64,000 nt of DNA from Gracilimonas sp034520725. GTDB lineage: Bacteria > Bacteroidota > Rhodothermia > Balneolales > Balneolaceae. The notes under the pieces are model-generated. The model did not search any database, was not told the origin of the DNA, and saw only the letters and a list, made by a program, of their open reading frames with translations. The DNA is taken from assembly GCA_034520725.1 (NCBI GenBank), contig JAXHNH010000011.1:372001-436000 (forward strand). Direction: 5' to 3'. Shown here one piece after another: positions 54,254-63,694 of the stretch (the stretch's first letter is position 1; every line of letters starts with the position of its first letter). The translations under genes were made by a program, and so were the position numbers.

Positions 54254-54594
54254 CGTATAGAGTGTCAGTTTAGCTTAATAGAAAATTAAAACACATAATT
54301 CGATTGTAATCACATTTAGTTTCAATTTGAAAATCAGGCTATAATTATTTTGTTATTCGTCTTTATCTACAGCCAATTAATTTACCGTAAATTATGTAGG
54401 TATAGGTATAAATAATAATTATATAATTCACTTACTCCTGCTCATTGTAGAATTGTAAATAAAAATTTAATAGGAAAAAATGTTCGATCCTGGGCCTTTA
54501 GAACAAGCCATTGAAAAAATCTTGCGATGGTATGAGTCTACATAGCAAAACATTTAGGATGGGCTATATATATTGACAAAGAAAAGTCACCCTA
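54254..54594. other. Intergenic region, very A+T-rich, with one possible short gene
   Basis: Between the phosphatase start and the mutL stop. The left 220 bases are extremely A+T-rich and hold no gene. The right part carries a 21-codon frame (listed separately). No terminator or repeat was recognised. Confidence 0.5.
54480..54545 (+). CDS. Possible 21-residue small protein
   Basis: ATG 54480 opens MFDPGPLEQAIEKILRWYES followed by T and a stop. It is preceded by TAGGAAAAA, an acceptable ribosome site. The sequence would be amphipathic and helical (LEQAIEKILRWYE). Codons look ordinary. It may be a small regulatory peptide, a leftover 5' end of a lost gene, or chance. Conservation would decide. 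Confidence 0.3.
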   Translation: MFDPGPLEQAIEKILRWYEST

Positions 54595-56448
54595 TTATCT
54601 AAAACGTGCCTGCAGTTCGTCTAAAGGAATGTAACTAATGGTTGGTTTTTTTAGTGGATCAAGATAGGGTTGCTCACAGGCAAACAACTGATCGACCAAC
54701 GACTCCATTTCTTCCTGAGAAAGCTTTTTACCTCTTGGAATAGCTGCTTTGGAAGCAAAGGCAATAGCTACCTTTTCGCGTGCTTCCAGCTTGATCTTTT
54801 GGCTTAATTCCTGATACTGATGTAACATTGAGATCAAAACTTCTTCCTCATTACCTATCTCAATATCAGCCGGTACTCCATTGATCATAGCCGTATTTCC
54901 ACTTAGGAGTTGGACGGAAAACCCCATTCTCTGGATAATAGAATGCAACTCTTTCAACAATGTATAATCAGAAGCTGAGAGTTCAAGGGTCTGGGCAAAC
55001 AAGAGCTGCTGAGTACTTGGAAGCGCCTCTTCAGTGGCATTTATCGCTTTTTCAAAGATGATACGCTTATGCGCCAAATGCTGATCGATAACGGTCAATC
55101 CGGTTCTGGTTTGGGTAAGGATATAGGTATTATGCAGTTGCCAAAAACCTTTGTCCTGAGAAACTACATTATTAGTCCCGGCCTCTTTGTTCATATCCGG
55201 GTCATCCGTAAAACTAAAGTTTGATGAATTTGCCCCCCTGTTACCATAGAGTTGATCACTGAACTCATCACCACGGCCTTCAACCGGATTCGAACCGGTA
55301 TTTATACGGGAAGAGATTTGAAATCCTCCATCAGTATTACGACTCGTCTTAGGCTGTTTAAAACTAAAACCTGAATCAAATCCCCTTGTTTGCTGACCAC
55401 TCAGAAATACGTCTTCGTCAGGTTGAATATCGGGGACCTGAAAGTGTTTGTTTAATGCTCTGTTTACTACAGAACGTGCAAGCTGAATCACGCTTCTTTC
55501 ATCCTCGAATTTGACTTCCAATTTGGATGGATGCACGTTTACATCCACTTTAGAGGGATCTATATCAAAAAATAGAGCATAAAACGGATATTCATTATTT
55601 CGAGTCCATGCATCGTACAAACTCAAAATAACATGCGTGAGATATCGGTGCTGAAACGGTCTTCCATTCACGAATAGAAACTGCTCTCCCCTACTCTTTT
55701 TGGCAAGTTTGGGATCAGAGGCAAATCCATGGATCTTCACATAACTCGTTTCCTCACTAAAATCAATCAAACTGGCTTTATACGAACTTCCAAATATTTG
55801 TGTTACCCGCTGTTTAAGGTCTTGTATCGGAAGATCATAAATGATATCACCATCAGCTTCAACGTAAAATGCTACATTTGTATTTGCAAGGGCTGCATAC
55901 TGAATGGTGCGAAGAATATGACGGAGTTCTGTCACATCTGTCTTTAAAAACTGTCGCCGGGCAGGTACGTTAAAGAATAGATTTCGAACTGCAATGGTCG
56001 TACCGTCATCAGTGGCTGTGGGTTTGATCTCACGTTCCTCACCACCCCATACTTCAAATTCCCAACCGTTTTCGTCTTCAGCACGTTTGGTTTTAACCGT
56101 AACCTGTGAAACGGAAGCGATTGAAGCCATAGCTTCTCCACGAAATCCAAGGGTACGTATTTTGAACAGGTCGTCAACAGAATTGATCTTGGAAGTAGCA
56201 TGTCGCTCAAAACAGAGTGGAAGATCCTCTTTACTCATTCCACAGCCATTATCAGATACCTGAATCAGGGTTCTTCCGGCATTTTGGATCAAGATCTTTA
56301 CCTGATCGGCTCCTGCGTCTATGGCATTATCCAATAGCTCTTTTACTACCGAGGCCGGTCTTTGAATAACCTCTCCCGCTGCAATTTTATTACTGATCTC
56401 GGGAGGTAACTGATGAATAATAGATTCGCTGATATGCGTGTCGCTCAA
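54595..56448 (-). CDS. mutL: DNA mismatch repair protein MutL
   Basis: 617 residues. GHKL ATPase N-domain: VIQRPASVVKELLDNAIDAG, QVSDNGCGMSKEDL, RTLGFRGEAMASI. The transducer domain contains VNVHPSKLEVKF. The C-terminal dimerisation domain has IDQHLAHKRIIFEKA, where nicking MutL proteins have DQHAx2Ex4E. Here the A and first E are replaced, and the late CPHGRPT-type motif is CEQPYLDPLKKPT. Nicking activity is therefore uncertain. A short membrane-protein gene precedes it by 18 bases. Confidence 0.95.
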   Translation of the reverse strand: MSDTHISESIIHQLPPEISNKIAAGEVIQRPASVVKELLDNAIDAGADQVKILIQNAGRTLIQVSDNGCGMSKEDLPLCFERHATSKINSVDDLFKIRTLGFRGEAMASIASVSQVTVKTKRAEDENGWEFEVWGGEEREIKPTATDDGTTIAVRNLFFNVPARRQFLKTDVTELRHILRTIQYAALANTNVAFYVEADGDIIYDLPIQDLKQRVTQIFGSSYKASLIDFSEETSYVKIHGFASDPKLAKKSRGEQFLFVNGRPFQHRYLTHVILSLYDAWTRNNEYPFYALFFDIDPSKVDVNVHPSKLEVKFEDERSVIQLARSVVNRALNKHFQVPDIQPDEDVFLSGQQTRGFDSGFSFKQPKTSRNTDGGFQISSRINTGSNPVEGRGDEFSDQLYGNRGANSSNFSFTDDPDMNKEAGTNNVVSQDKGFWQLHNTYILTQTRTGLTVIDQHLAHKRIIFEKAINATEEALPSTQQLLFAQTLELSASDYTLLKELHSIIQRMGFSVQLLSGNTAMINGVPADIEIGNEEEVLISMLHQYQELSQKIKLEAREKVAIAFASKAAIPRGKKLSQEEMESLVDQLFACEQPYLDPLKKPTISYIPLDELQARFR

Positions 56449-56466
56449 TGGGTTATTTTATTGATT

Positions 56467-56673
56467 TTATAGTGATATTAAATATACAACAAGACTCAAT
56501 AAGGCTGCGTAAAAAACAACCCGGGTAAACTGTGCCGGTCTCCTTCGGTTGTGCGTTTCGAATTTTATACGTTGTTTTCTTTTCTCTCTTTCATCCTTTT
56601 TAGGATCATAATATCTGGGTTGGTAATCGAATTTTTTTGGCTTTGGCCGGAAGCCGAACATTGGTCGGATCAT
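56467..56673 (-). CDS. Small basic protein with C-terminal membrane helix
   Basis: 68 residues. Basic and aromatic N-part (FGFRPKPKKFDYQPRYYDPK), central EKRKQRIKFETHNRRRPAQF, and a single C-terminal helix VVFYAALLSLVVYLISL, a tail-anchored layout. Similar small proteins sit just upstream of mutL in other Bacteroidota to my recollection. Function unknown. Confidence 0.65.
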   Translation of the reverse strand: MIRPMFGFRPKPKKFDYQPRYYDPKKDEREKRKQRIKFETHNRRRPAQFTRVVFYAALLSLVVYLISL

Positions 56674-56747
56674 AACAGCACCTCAATTTAGTTGGCTTTG
56701 AATGGCTAACGGTATAAGCTAACCTAGCTTGTTTTAATATAGGAAAT

Positions 56748-56855
56748 CAAAAGGGTGAATATCGAATACTGAATCAGGATTATTCATTAAACTCATTTTA
56801 CCGATTTAACCACTCTCGTTAGATATTCATTATTCTTTTGATCAATTTTCAGTAT
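56748..56855. repeat. Interrupted inverted repeat upstream of icd
   Basis: CAAAAGGGTGAATATC (56748-56763) matches the reverse complement of GATATTCATTATTCTTTTG (56822-56840) with small gaps. ATACTGAA (56766-56773) is the exact complement of TTCAGTAT (56848-56855). It lies in the 298-base gap between the small membrane gene and icd. This may be a remnant of a dispersed element. Confidence 0.45.
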
Positions 56856-56971
56856 CCAGCGGGATGTCCTTTTGCCCCGAAATTTTGTAAACTCAAGACC
56901 TTGTTAATTCCTTTAATTTCAATATTGAAGAATTCGAAACATAATTTCAAACTGCTAACCAATTCAAAAAG

Positions 56972-59200
56972 ATGAGCACTGATAAAGCCAAGATATTTTA
57001 TACGATTACTGATGAAGGCCCCTACCTTGCAACTCACTCCTTTCTACCGATTGTAGAAGCATTTACTAAGGCTGCCGGAGTTAACGTTGAAACAAAAGAT
57101 ATATCGCTGGCAGGACGAATACTGGCTAACTTTCCGGATTATCTTAAAGATGATCAAAAAGTATCGGATGACCTTGCTGAACTTGGTAAACTGGCTAAAA
57201 GGCCGGAGGCAAACATCATGAAACTGCCAAATATCAGTGCTTCAGTGCCACAATTGGTAGCTGCGATCAATGAATTACAGGATAAAGGGTATAACCTTCC
57301 TGACTATCCTGAAGAGCCAAGTAACGGAAGTGAACAAAAAATTCAGGAACGGTATAATGCAGTTAAGGGAAGTGCAGTAAATCCTGTATTACGTGAGGGT
57401 AACTCCGACCGAAGGGCTCCAAAACCGGTTAAGGAATATGCAAAAAACAATCCTCATTCTATGGGTGAGTGGAGTTCTGAATCCAATACTCATGTGTCTA
57501 CTATGGATGACAATGACTTTGCGCATTCTGAACGTTCGGTGACATTAAGTAGCGAAGATGATGTTAGAGTTGAATTCACAGATAATGATGGAAATGTTCA
57601 GGTATTAAAAGAAAGTACACCACTGTTACCCGGCGAAGTCATTGATGCAGGAAATCTGAGTAAAAAAGCTCTTCTAAAATTTTTGAAAGAGCAGGTTCAG
57701 GATGCCAAAGACAAAGGCGTCCTATTTTCACTACACATGAAGGCAACCATGATGAAGGTTTCAGATCCGATCATTTTTGGTCATGCCGTAAGAGTTTACT
57801 TCAAAGATGTTTTCGAAAAGCATAGTGAAACGCTCAAAGAACTTGGGGTTGATCCTAATAACGGTTTCGGAGACCTGGAGGCTAAGATCAAGGACCTTGA
57901 TGAAGACAAGCAAGCTGAGATCCGCGCTGATATCCAAAAATGCTATGAAAATGGCCCTGATCTTGCCATGGTTAATTCACACAAAGGAATTACGAATTTA
58001 CATGTCCCAAGTGATGTGATCATTGATGCCTCGATGCCGGCTATGATCCGGACTTCAGGCCAAATGTGGAATAAGAATGACGAAACACAGGATACAAAAG
58101 CTGTTATTCCTGAAAGTAGTTATGCAGGCATTTACCAGGAAGTGATTGACTTCTGTAAAGAAAACGGTGCCTTTGATCCAACCACAATGGGTAGTGTACC
58201 TAATGTGGGTTTGATGGCTAAAAAAGCTGAAGAATACGGCTCACATGATAAAACCTTCGAAATACCGGGTCGTGGTAAAGTTCGCGTAGTAAATAAAGAT
58301 GGCAAAAGCCTTTTGGAGCATGATGTGGCAGAGGGTGATATATGGAGAATGTGTCAGACCAAAGATGCTCCAATCAAAGATTGGGTTGGACTTGCTGTCC
58401 GCAGAGCACGTGAAACCGCTGTTCCTACTATTTTCTGGCTTGATGAAGACCGTGCACATGACTCCGAACTCATCAAAAAAGTAAATAAATATCTGCCTGA
58501 GTTTGACACAGAAGGATTAGATATTCAGATCATGTCTCCGGTAAAAGCAATGCGATACACGCTGGAAAGAACCAAAGCCGGAAAAGATACAATATCTGTT
58601 ACAGGAAACGTACTGCGTGATTACCTTACCGACCTCTTTCCTATTCTGGAACTTGGAACAAGTGCTAAAATGCTTTCCATTGTTCCTCTTATGAATGGCG
58701 GTGGGTTATTTGAAACCGGTGCAGGTGGGTCCGCTCCAAAACATATTCAGCAATTTTTGGATGAAGGCCACCTCAGATGGGATTCACTGGGTGAATTCCT
58801 TGCATTAGCTGTTTCCCTGGAACACCTGGGTAAAACATTTGATAACGAACGTGCCCTTGTACTTTCAGAAGCTCTTGATGAAGCAAATACGCAATACCTG
58901 CAAAACGATAAGTCTCCGTCTCGAAAAGTAAATGAACATGACAATCGTGGTAGTCATTATTATTTAGCCATGTATTGGGCTGATGCTTTGGCTAATCAAA
59001 GTAAAGACGCAGAATTAGCAAAGCGCTTCAAATCGGTTGCAGAACAGCTCAAATCGAGTGAAGAAAAGATCAACAAAGAACTGATCGAGGCTCAGGGGCA
59101 ACCTGAAGATATTAGCGGTTACTACTGGCCAGATTCTAAATTCGTTTATGAGCGCATGAGACCAAGTAACACGCTAAATGAGATCATCAACGCTATTTGA
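56972..59200 (+). CDS. icd: NADP-dependent isocitrate dehydrogenase, monomeric type
   Basis: 742 residues, the length of monomeric IDH, unrelated in size to the 45-kDa dimeric type. Oxidises isocitrate to 2-oxoglutarate in the TCA cycle. Features: LATHSFLPIVEAFTKAAGV, HMKATMMKVSDPIIFGHAV, DASMPAMIRTSGQMWNKN, ETGAGGSAPKHIQQF and LRWDSLGEFLALAVSLEHL. Full length and intact. Ended by a strong terminator. Confidence 0.97.
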   Translation: MSTDKAKIFYTITDEGPYLATHSFLPIVEAFTKAAGVNVETKDISLAGRILANFPDYLKDDQKVSDDLAELGKLAKRPEANIMKLPNISASVPQLVAAINELQDKGYNLPDYPEEPSNGSEQKIQERYNAVKGSAVNPVLREGNSDRRAPKPVKEYAKNNPHSMGEWSSESNTHVSTMDDNDFAHSERSVTLSSEDDVRVEFTDNDGNVQVLKESTPLLPGEVIDAGNLSKKALLKFLKEQVQDAKDKGVLFSLHMKATMMKVSDPIIFGHAVRVYFKDVFEKHSETLKELGVDPNNGFGDLEAKIKDLDEDKQAEIRADIQKCYENGPDLAMVNSHKGITNLHVPSDVIIDASMPAMIRTSGQMWNKNDETQDTKAVIPESSYAGIYQEVIDFCKENGAFDPTTMGSVPNVGLMAKKAEEYGSHDKTFEIPGRGKVRVVNKDGKSLLEHDVAEGDIWRMCQTKDAPIKDWVGLAVRRARETAVPTIFWLDEDRAHDSELIKKVNKYLPEFDTEGLDIQIMSPVKAMRYTLERTKAGKDTISVTGNVLRDYLTDLFPILELGTSAKMLSIVPLMNGGGLFETGAGGSAPKHIQQFLDEGHLRWDSLGEFLALAVSLEHLGKTFDNERALVLSEALDEANTQYLQNDKSPSRKVNEHDNRGSHYYLAMYWADALANQSKDAELAKRFKSVAEQLKSSEEKINKELIEAQGQPEDISGYYWPDSKFVYERMRPSNTLNEIINAI

Positions 59201-59228
59201 TCTGATACTTTTTATAGTTTTTATTTCT

Positions 59229-59263
59229 AAAGTCCGGATACCAACTATATCCGGACTTTTTTA
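59229..59263 (+). terminator. Intrinsic terminator after icd
   Basis: AAAGTCCGGATA (59229-59240) pairs with TATCCGGACTTT (59248-59259), loop CCAACTA, then T-rich sequence. It lies in the convergent gap with the DedA gene. Confidence 0.9.
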
Positions 59264-60061
59264 TGAATTCATTTTCCGGTTATTTATATAGAACCTGATC
59301 TTTTTCCAGAGTAAACGCCTTCCTGCGACGGTTAGTAAAAGCGGTAGTATTTTGTAAAAACCGTACAATATACCAATGAATAGAATGATAGCAGGAATGG
59401 CGTATTGATCATAGGCTTCATACATATTAAGGATCTCCTGCCCTGCTAACATAGCCATCCATATAAATATTGGAGTCCATATGATAACTGTAAGTCCAAA
59501 GTATAGCGTAAACTTCCAAAATCCGGTTCCCAATATTCCGGCTGTAAGGTAAACAGGCAATCTGCTTCCGGGTATAAACCTGCTTAAGAATAAAATAAAG
59601 GGACCTTTCTTATCAAACCAAATAGCGGAGTTTTCAACACTCTCCTCTTTAAGGAACCAGCGTAATGGTGCTCTTCTTAAAACCGGCCTGCCTAAATATC
59701 TACCTGCAAAATAAAGTGAGTAGTCACCAAATAATATTCCGAGTACAGCTCCTAGAACAGCATACCAAAACGGGATCAGATCATTGACCGCCATAAGACC
59801 TGCCCCTATTGCAGCAAGATCCTCACTTATTAGTGATGAGGCAGCAATTGCCAACACATACAACGCATTCAACTCATTTTGGGAATCAGCCTTAACCTCA
59901 TCCAGATAAGGCAGTAATTTATCAAGACTGTCTTTTGGCACAGATTGCATATCATAACTAGATACAGAGTCTAAATATGTTGAATCTTGTGCACATAAAT
60001 TCACGACGGAAAAAACTGTAAAACAAAGCAATAACAGATTAAATGAAATTAAACCCCTCAC
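59261..60061 (-). CDS. DedA/VTT-family membrane protein with signal-like N-terminus
   Basis: 266 residues. An N-terminal hydrophobic signal, then a polar stretch, then the DedA/SNARE-associated domain: LGILFGDYSLYFAGRYLGRP, FIPGSRLPVYLTAGILG (the conserved FxPxxR-type loop) and several helices. DedA proteins act in lipid scrambling or transport, including undecaprenyl phosphate flipping. It lies three bases after plsC, so the pair is probably functionally linked to membrane lipids. Confidence 0.9.
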   Translation of the reverse strand: MRGLISFNLLLLCFTVFSVVNLCAQDSTYLDSVSSYDMQSVPKDSLDKLLPYLDEVKADSQNELNALYVLAIAASSLISEDLAAIGAGLMAVNDLIPFWYAVLGAVLGILFGDYSLYFAGRYLGRPVLRRAPLRWFLKEESVENSAIWFDKKGPFILFLSRFIPGSRLPVYLTAGILGTGFWKFTLYFGLTVIIWTPIFIWMAMLAGQEILNMYEAYDQYAIPAIILFIGILYGFYKILPLLLTVAGRRLLWKKIRFYINNRKMNS

Positions 60062-60064
60062 TTC

Positions 60065-60871
60065 CTAAATCTTAAGGGGTTCGAATTCCCCGTGTTTAAG
60101 GTTAAACTCTTTAGTCATTATGGTGGGCTTTAGACGTTCTGATACAGCTTTGTTTAATGATATGGTGAGCTCTTTACGGTCACTTCGTGCAATAGTTTCC
60201 TCACCAAATCTCATAAAGCAAGTTATTGACTTTAACTTGAGCAAATCATAAAAATGTACAAAGAATGGGATATCCTCCCACCAACAGACAGACCTGTAGG
60301 CAGATTCTTCATTTTCTGGTGTTCGATAAGACAACGCTACGTACGAAACGGGAAAATTCATACTGGCCGGATATTGAAGTAAAGGAGCTCTGAATCTTAG
60401 CACATTGGCACCGGGACTTGTAGTCCCTTCAGGAAATATAATAATGCCTTGGTTCTCGTTAATGTTTTTTGAAATGTTGTCATTAACTCTCGTGATATCT
60501 CTTTTTCTTTCCCGATCAATAAATAAAATACCACAGGTTTTCACAATGAACCCAATAAAAGGCCATTGTTTCACATCACTTTTGGCCACAAAAAGACATC
60601 TTAATTGTGAGAATAAAACAAATATATCTGTGTAACTTAGATGATTTGAAACCAAAAAAAATGGTGGTTCAGGTACCTTTCCACTGATCTCAAATTTTAT
60701 TCTCATGATCATACAAACACTTTTACCCCAATAATTGAGTAAATAGCCCCTGTATTTCTCATAATTAACTCCGACCAGAGATAATACCAACACTGCCATC
60801 ATTATTGAATAGTAAAACAAAGTGACCAACAAAAAAGCAAACAATTTAATTACAGCTGCAATGTGCCTCAT
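60065..60871 (-). CDS. plsC: 1-acyl-sn-glycerol-3-phosphate acyltransferase
   Basis: 268 residues. Two N-terminal helices, then the acyltransferase motif NH-x4-D in LVSNHLSYTDIFV, GILFIDRERKRDI, and FPEGTTSPGANVL. It transfers an acyl chain to lysophosphatidic acid in phospholipid synthesis. The family also includes other lysophospholipid acyltransferases, so the exact acceptor is not certain. Operon with the DedA gene. Confidence 0.88.
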   Translation of the reverse strand: MRHIAAVIKLFAFLLVTLFYYSIMMAVLVLSLVGVNYEKYRGYLLNYWGKSVCMIMRIKFEISGKVPEPPFFLVSNHLSYTDIFVLFSQLRCLFVAKSDVKQWPFIGFIVKTCGILFIDRERKRDITRVNDNISKNINENQGIIIFPEGTTSPGANVLRFRAPLLQYPASMNFPVSYVALSYRTPENEESAYRSVCWWEDIPFFVHFYDLLKLKSITCFMRFGEETIARSDRKELTISLNKAVSERLKPTIMTKEFNLKHGEFEPLKI

Positions 60872-61018
60872 ATTAGTTTAAATACTGTATTAGGTTTATT
60901 TTTGTACAAGAATAATAACAAAACCAACGTAAACTATAACTGTTTCTAAACTGTTAACAACTATGTTAAATGTTCTTTAAAGATTTAAATAGATAAAAAT
61001 TATTGCTAAGCTTAGCTA

Positions 61019-61801
61019 ATGCTTTATTACAAGAAATATATATCATCTAAGGATAAAGATTGGGTAATTTTTATCCACGGTGCCGGTGGAAGTTCCTCTA
61101 TCTGGTTTAGTCAGTTACGAGATTTTAAAAAGCATTTTAACGTTCTATTAATTGACCTCAGAGGCCATGGTAAATCAAAAGATCTGCTTCAAAAATATTA
61201 TGAGGAGGACTACTCTTTTGAGTTTATAAGTCAGGATGTGATTGATGTCTTGGATCACTTAGAAATTGATAAGGCTCACTTTATAGGTGTTTCCTTAGGA
61301 ACTATCATAATCAGAACCATCGGTGAAGTTGCACCTGAGAGGGTGAAATCCGCAGTTTTGTGTGGTGCTATAACACGTTTAAATGTTCGGTCCCGAATTC
61401 TTGTATTCCTTGGCCATACTTTCAAAAGATTTATTCCATACATGTGGCTATATAAGTTTTTTGCATGGATCATTATGCCAAAAAAACGTCACGCTAAATC
61501 CAGAAACTTATTTATCCGGGAAGCAAAGAAACTTTATCAAAAAGAGTTTTTAAGGTGGTTTAAACTTACAAATGAAATAAATCCTTTACTCAGATACTTT
61601 AAAGAAAGAGAAGTCAAATCCCCAATGTTATATATTATGGGAAGTGAAGACCACATGTTCCTGCCACCTGTCAGATCTATTGTTCAGGAACACAAAAACT
61701 CAAGTTTGCAGGTGATTGACAATTGCGGTCACGTCTGTAATGTAGAAAGACCGGGAGCATTTAACAGGGTTTCAATCGAATATCTGAAATCTCATTCGTG
61801 A
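61019..61801 (+). CDS. Alpha/beta hydrolase
   Basis: 260 residues. Oxyanion-hole motif HGAGGSSSIW (20-29), nucleophile Ser92 in GVSLGT, acid in GSEDHMFLPP (about 213), and His in NCGHVCNVERPG (about 240). A helical lid occupies 130-190. Substrate unknown; the esterase or lipase branch is likely. Divergent from plsC and convergent with the secretin gene. Confidence 0.9.
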   Translation: MLYYKKYISSKDKDWVIFIHGAGGSSSIWFSQLRDFKKHFNVLLIDLRGHGKSKDLLQKYYEEDYSFEFISQDVIDVLDHLEIDKAHFIGVSLGTIIIRTIGEVAPERVKSAVLCGAITRLNVRSRILVFLGHTFKRFIPYMWLYKFFAWIIMPKKRHAKSRNLFIREAKKLYQKEFLRWFKLTNEINPLLRYFKEREVKSPMLYIMGSEDHMFLPPVRSIVQEHKNSSLQVIDNCGHVCNVERPGAFNRVSIEYLKSHS

Positions 61802-61840
61802 GAAATTTTTCCATCTCCTCAATTTGTATAGGATAATTCC

Positions 61841-63694
61841 TTACCTGGTGACTTCTTCCGTATTGTCCCGAAGCGTGAATAACCAGGCTTCATTGTTAAA
61901 TGAGCCTCTTACCTCATAAGTACGGTCTACCGCTTTATTAAAGTCAGCATATCCTTCATAGGCAACGTAGTTAAAACGTGTCTCAGGATTAAAAAGGATT
62001 CTGGTATTATAACCCTGTTCATCCAAACGTTCTTTAAATCTTTGAGCATTACCGGGTACAAGGAATGACCCACCTATGATGAAATACTTGATATCAGTAT
62101 TGATATTATTTTTAATGATCTCTTCCTTCCCACCGTTGGCCTTGTACTCAAGATACTCTTCTAAACTAAATGCCTTGGGTACTACAACCATTAATTCAGG
62201 TTTTTGAACGGGCATACTGAGTTCTTTTGCAATTTCTTCCTGCTCATCAGTTAACTCTTCGTCAATCTTATCTGTTGTTTTTTCATCAACAGGTTCTTCT
62301 GTCTGTTCAGATTCCTGAGGTTTTTCAATTATTACTTTGTCAGAGTTATCTATTGCATCGGGACTTAAAAATCTATCTTCTTCTCTGGAAAATACCCTAT
62401 CGAGATCAGCTCTCATATTATCTCTGGTATCATTAAGCACATCTCGTTTTGAAAGTCTAACATTGTCGAAACGGGTTCTGACCGGTTCTACAAGTTCTGC
62501 CTGTACAATGATGATCAATTCATTTTCGAGAAAATCTTTTGAATTGAAACCAAACAGATATTTGAGTACCGGTATGTCCTTTAGTATAGGTATACCACGG
62601 CGTACTGTTGTTTCTTCCGTTCTGTATAGGCCTGCCACATAAGTTGATTCTCCATTTAGGAGAATAGCTGAAGTGGTTGCTTCCTGTTTGTTAATTATTG
62701 TACTAACAACATCGGGCTGAGCTGTTGATCTTTCTACTTGTAATTCCAGGTAGACGAATGATGTGTCATCCTGAGTTATAATCTGCGGAGTAACCGTAAG
62801 AATAGTACCCGTGCTAACAAAGTTATCGGTCACATTACCTGCAATGTCTCTTTGTTTGATCGAAAAATCCTGTCCAACCTGTATATTACCTTCTTCCCCA
62901 TCTACAACCTTGATGGATGGAGTTGCGAGTACTTTACCAAGGTTATCAGCTTCGAATGCACTAAATAATGCCTGAACGCTGATTCCGGGACCAAATTCTC
63001 CCATATTAACAAGTGCGTTAAATGCATTTTGTGATACACTTTGAGCATTGAATGAATTAATGGCAACAAATTGATCGTCAAAGTCAGAACTGGGTATTGA
63101 CTCATTACCATCCCCACTAACAAAATCATTCAGGTTATCAGGCACATCACTTGTCAAAGTTGACCAATCAACACCTATTTCCTGTAACGCTCTTTTGTTA
63201 CCTTCAAAGAAAGTAGCGTTAATTCTAACTTCTCTTGTTTCTGTGGTTGGCAGAACTACACCTGTACCACCTTGACCAGTTCTTGTTGCCCCACCCGAAG
63301 CCTGTGTTGTAGCAGTTGCTGAGGTTTGTTGAGGAACAACGATCTCATAGTATTCTTCAAATTCATTCAGCTCCAGGTCCTGGAAGCGCATTAAGTATTG
63401 TAAAGCGTCTTTCCAGTGCATAGCCGGTAAATTAACTCCTATAGCTCCACTATAACCAGAGTTATCAACTATAAATTTATTCTCATATTCTTGCGCAAAG
63501 GTATCAATGATCTCAATAGCCTCATTGTAAGTGGTACTTTTATTAAAAGCGACCACTTCATCAGGATTAGTATATTCCCTGAGCGGATCAACGATTTGAG
63601 CAGAAGCTATCTGAGGTACAGCATTCAGCAGCACAACCATGAAGAAGGTGAATAACAAACAATATTTTTTAAAAAGTGCTTTCATTGTGTTCAT
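61841..63694 (-). CDS. Secretin (type II/IV pilus GspD/PilQ-like) with C-terminal SPOR domain
   Basis: 617 residues. Signal peptide 1-32. An STN-like N-domain follows (ALQYLMRFQDLELNEFEEYY), then a Thr/Gly linker. The secretin domain has EGNIQVGQDFSIKQRD, LTVTPQIITQDDTSFVYLEL, STYVAGLYRTEETTVRRGIP and ILKDIPVLKYLFGFNSKDF. After an acidic linker (about 450-500) a SPOR-like domain closes the protein: YFIIGGSFLVPGNAQRFKER, LDEQGYNTRIL and EAWLFTLRD. SPOR binds denuded peptidoglycan, so the pore could be held at septal or remodelled wall. Coupled by ATGA to a PilP-like gene. Confidence 0.85.
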   Translation of the reverse strand: MNTMKALFKKYCLLFTFFMVVLLNAVPQIASAQIVDPLREYTNPDEVVAFNKSTTYNEAIEIIDTFAQEYENKFIVDNSGYSGAIGVNLPAMHWKDALQYLMRFQDLELNEFEEYYEIVVPQQTSATATTQASGGATRTGQGGTGVVLPTTETREVRINATFFEGNKRALQEIGVDWSTLTSDVPDNLNDFVSGDGNESIPSSDFDDQFVAINSFNAQSVSQNAFNALVNMGEFGPGISVQALFSAFEADNLGKVLATPSIKVVDGEEGNIQVGQDFSIKQRDIAGNVTDNFVSTGTILTVTPQIITQDDTSFVYLELQVERSTAQPDVVSTIINKQEATTSAILLNGESTYVAGLYRTEETTVRRGIPILKDIPVLKYLFGFNSKDFLENELIIIVQAELVEPVRTRFDNVRLSKRDVLNDTRDNMRADLDRVFSREEDRFLSPDAIDNSDKVIIEKPQESEQTEEPVDEKTTDKIDEELTDEQEEIAKELSMPVQKPELMVVVPKAFSLEEYLEYKANGGKEEIIKNNINTDIKYFIIGGSFLVPGNAQRFKERLDEQGYNTRILFNPETRFNYVAYEGYADFNKAVDRTYEVRGSFNNEAWLFTLRDNTEEVTR

